Positions 62,630 through 64,000 of a DNA stretch of 64,000 nt are shown here, one piece after another. Source of the DNA: an uncultured Alphaproteobacteria bacterium (GTDB lineage: Bacteria; Pseudomonadota; Alphaproteobacteria; RF32; CAG-239); contig CALYBC010000018.1 of assembly GCA_944393725.1 (NCBI GenBank), positions 1 through 64,000 of the forward strand, given 5' to 3'. How positions within the stretch are numbered: the first letter of the stretch is position 1; every line of letters starts with the position of its first letter. The notes beneath the pieces were generated by a model. It worked only from the letters and a program-made list of their open reading frames with translations. It searched no databases and was not told the DNA's origin. The translations under genes and the position numbers were made by a program.

Positions 62630-63301
62630 TTAGTTTTGAATTTCAAGGGATTTTTGTTGATTAACAGCTTTTTCCCGCAAATTTAATTCCATTGAGGCGG
62701 TTATATCGCCCAAATCCTCTAAAAACCAGTCAATTTCACCATCATCCTGAGCAATCATTTCATAAAATTTTCCTCTGTAAGCTAAAAGCAAGCTGCTTTC
62801 TGCTACTTTCACATCCACCGCCTTTATTTTGCCATCAACTTTGTGCAGCCTAAACACCAAAGTAATCACTTGCTTTTCTTCGCCCAAATTTACTTTTACA
62901 TTAGTTACGACATTGGTAAAATTACCATCGACTTCGGCATTTTTGATTTCATATTTCACATGTCTGGCATAATCAAGCGGCAAGGTCTTATAATAAGCCA
63001 GTCCGTAACGCAGAAACAACTTTTGATAAGCTTGTTTTTGTTCTTCATTCATCTGCCGCCAATATTTTCCCATTACAAAACGGCTCACATAATCCACATC
63101 AATATAAGTTACAAAAAGCTCATCAAGTTTTTGAAAACGCAAGTTCAAATCCGGCTCCTGAAAAGCCATGAGCAATTCTTCGCCTTTGGTTGCAGCAAAA
63201 TTTAAGGCCTCATCTTGGCTCAAAATTTCCGCAGAATAAGCATTCGTCGAAAAAATCAAAAACAGGGCTGTGATAACTTGCAAAATTTTGTTACTTTTCA
63301 T
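62630..63301 (-). CDS. mlaC: MlaC-like phospholipid-binding protein
   Basis: A periplasmic lipid carrier of 223 residues that shuttles phospholipid between the outer membrane and the MlaFEDB complex. Signal peptide MKSNKILQVITALFLIFSTNAYSA. The family markers are FVTYIDVDYVSRFVMGKYWRQMNEEQKQAYQKLFLRYGLAYYK and the KVAESSLLLAYRGKFYEMIAQDDGEIDWFLEDL end. AGGAAAG precedes the ATG. No other mla gene is adjacent. It is divergent from the solute-binding protein gene with 47 bases between them. Confidence 0.92.
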   Translation of the reverse strand: MKSNKILQVITALFLIFSTNAYSAEILSQDEALNFAATKGEELLMAFQEPDLNLRFQKLDELFVTYIDVDYVSRFVMGKYWRQMNEEQKQAYQKLFLRYGLAYYKTLPLDYARHVKYEIKNAEVDGNFTNVVTNVKVNLGEEKQVITLVFRLHKVDGKIKAVDVKVAESSLLLAYRGKFYEMIAQDDGEIDWFLEDLGDITASMELNLREKAVNQQKSLEIQN

Positions 63302-63348
63302 AAAAAACTTTCCTATAATCCAAATATCTTTTTTTATGGTATATACAA

Positions 63349-64000
63349 ATGGTTAAAAAAATGACTCTAAAGTCTTTGTTTTTTATTTTTTGCGGAGTTC
63401 TGCTCAGCGGTCAAGCTTTCGGAGCTCAAGCTTTCTCACAAATTAAAGAACGGCAATATGTTGCCTGTGGCACCAGTCGCGATTATCAGGCTCTTGCCTA
63501 CATCAAGGACAAAGAGCTAAAAGGCTTTGACGCCGATTTATGTCGAGCTTTTGCCGCCGCCTTTTTGGGCGACCCTAACAAATTTAAGCTCATTCCCGTT
63601 GCCAAATCAAATATAGGTCAGGCTCTAAACTCCGGCAAAATAGATATTATGCTAGGCCACAGTTCTCTCAGTTCATCAGAGGAAGCCAAACAATTTGTAA
63701 TCCCTGTCGACACCCTGTTTTTTGACCGTCAAATTTTTGCCTCCAGAACCGCTAAAGATGCAACCTCAATGCGTGATTTTGCCGATACCAAAGTCTGTGT
63801 TTTACGCAATTCCGAAGCCAAAACCTTTTTAAGTGAATATAATCAGAAATATGCTCTTGGGCTAAATATCATAGAATTTCCCAATCTCACCAAATTAAAA
63901 GAAGCTTTTTACTTAAAAAGATGCGATTTAATCACCGGCGATGAAATATTTGTCAAAAACATAGTTTCATCTCTCAAAGCCAAAGAACCGGCACAAGTAT
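63349..64000 (+). CDS. Amino-acid-type ABC transporter solute-binding protein, partial
   Basis: The reading frame is open to the window edge (217 codons) and is cut there. A signal peptide covers about the first 25 residues, ending near FGAQA. The mature part shows the SBP_bac_3 family pattern: IKERQYVACGTSRDYQALAYI, LKGFDADLCRAFAAAFLGD, NIGQALNSGKIDIMLGHSSL and later VCVLRNSEAKTF. This fits the general L-amino acid binding proteins (AapJ type). The start is ATG 63349; a second in-frame ATG at 63361 is possible, and neither has a strong ribosome site. Confidence 0.88.
   Translation, partial: MVKKMTLKSLFFIFCGVLLSGQAFGAQAFSQIKERQYVACGTSRDYQALAYIKDKELKGFDADLCRAFAAAFLGDPNKFKLIPVAKSNIGQALNSGKIDIMLGHSSLSSSEEAKQFVIPVDTLFFDRQIFASRTAKDATSMRDFADTKVCVLRNSEAKTFLSEYNQKYALGLNIIEFPNLTKLKEAFYLKRCDLITGDEIFVKNIVSSLKAKEPAQV

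Overview
The window reads as chromosomal DNA of an AT-rich alphaproteobacterium. The strongest lineage marker is a GcrA-type cell-cycle regulator (39300-39902). Supporting signs are the yqeY-dnaG-rpoD cluster, an rpoZ-rsh-acpS-lepB-rnc-era run, a two-domain MlaC/YqgE/YebC set of conserved alphaproteobacterial genes, and sigma-70 promoters of the form TTGnnn-N16/17-TATATA. TGA is used as a normal stop (ligA ends in TGA), so the code is standard. The base composition, outer-membrane proteins and many orphan genes fit a host-associated (gut-type) uncultured lineage, but that is inference. No integrase, transposase, phage module or CRISPR array was seen.

Layout. 1-3.1 kb: a gene-free AT-rich stretch with DnaA-box-like words, an orphan charged protein divergent from a small XRE regulator with a perfect 16-bp palindrome between them, infC with a non-canonical AUA start, and an orphan built from two repeats. 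3.2-6.8 kb: ligA, an orphan and a membrane protein. 6.9-9.4 kb: the rplK-rplA-rplJ-rplL operon with recognisable leader structures, detached from secE/nusG and rpoBC. 9.4-17.7 kb: a rhodanese-fused CoA-disulfide-reductase-like flavoprotein, a CDF metal exporter, orphans, a GtrA-like protein, a 41-codon membrane microprotein, a FucO-like iron alcohol dehydrogenase and a Nudix hydrolase. 17.8-22.5 kb: tRNA-Ile2(CAU), rpoD, dnaG, yqeY. 22.5-29 kb: a DUF4105/DUF3015 envelope pair, greA, a CxC-rich mini-protein and a split MacA/MacB-type exporter. 29-31.3 kb: three orphans. 31.3-37.8 kb: rpoZ-rsh-acpS-lepB-rnc-era-fmt. 37.9-45.9 kb: a secreted orphan, gcrA, an OprB-like porin, and the three-gene RimB-like protease / 7TM-transglutaminase / ATP-grasp ligase module, then a cyclophilin. 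46-50.2 kb: a lytic transglycosylase with two paralogous periplasmic proteins, and a family-4-like uracil-DNA glycosylase. 50.3-56.5 kb: a TPR lipoprotein and yebC-ruvC-HD-ruvA-ruvB-ybgC. 56.6-64 kb: a DsbD-like protein that has lost its membrane cysteines, yqgE, cysS, gltX, mlaC and the start of an amino-acid-type solute-binding protein.

The main themes worth following: (1) eight unrecognised genes share an unusual Shine-Dalgarno-less, A/U-rich start region, while conserved genes nearly all have a clear AGGAG-type site; (2) a DsbD homologue with both membrane cysteines replaced; (3) a five-times CxC small protein positioned right behind a terminator; (4) a two-gene cysteine-rich periplasmic paralogue pair linked to a lytic transglycosylase; (5) several classic gene neighbourhoods (infC-rpmI-rplT, rplJL-rpoBC, rsh-pdxJ-acpS) that are broken up here. 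Start sites were adjusted where a ribosome-binding site argued for it. All family assignments are from reading motifs; no database search was run.
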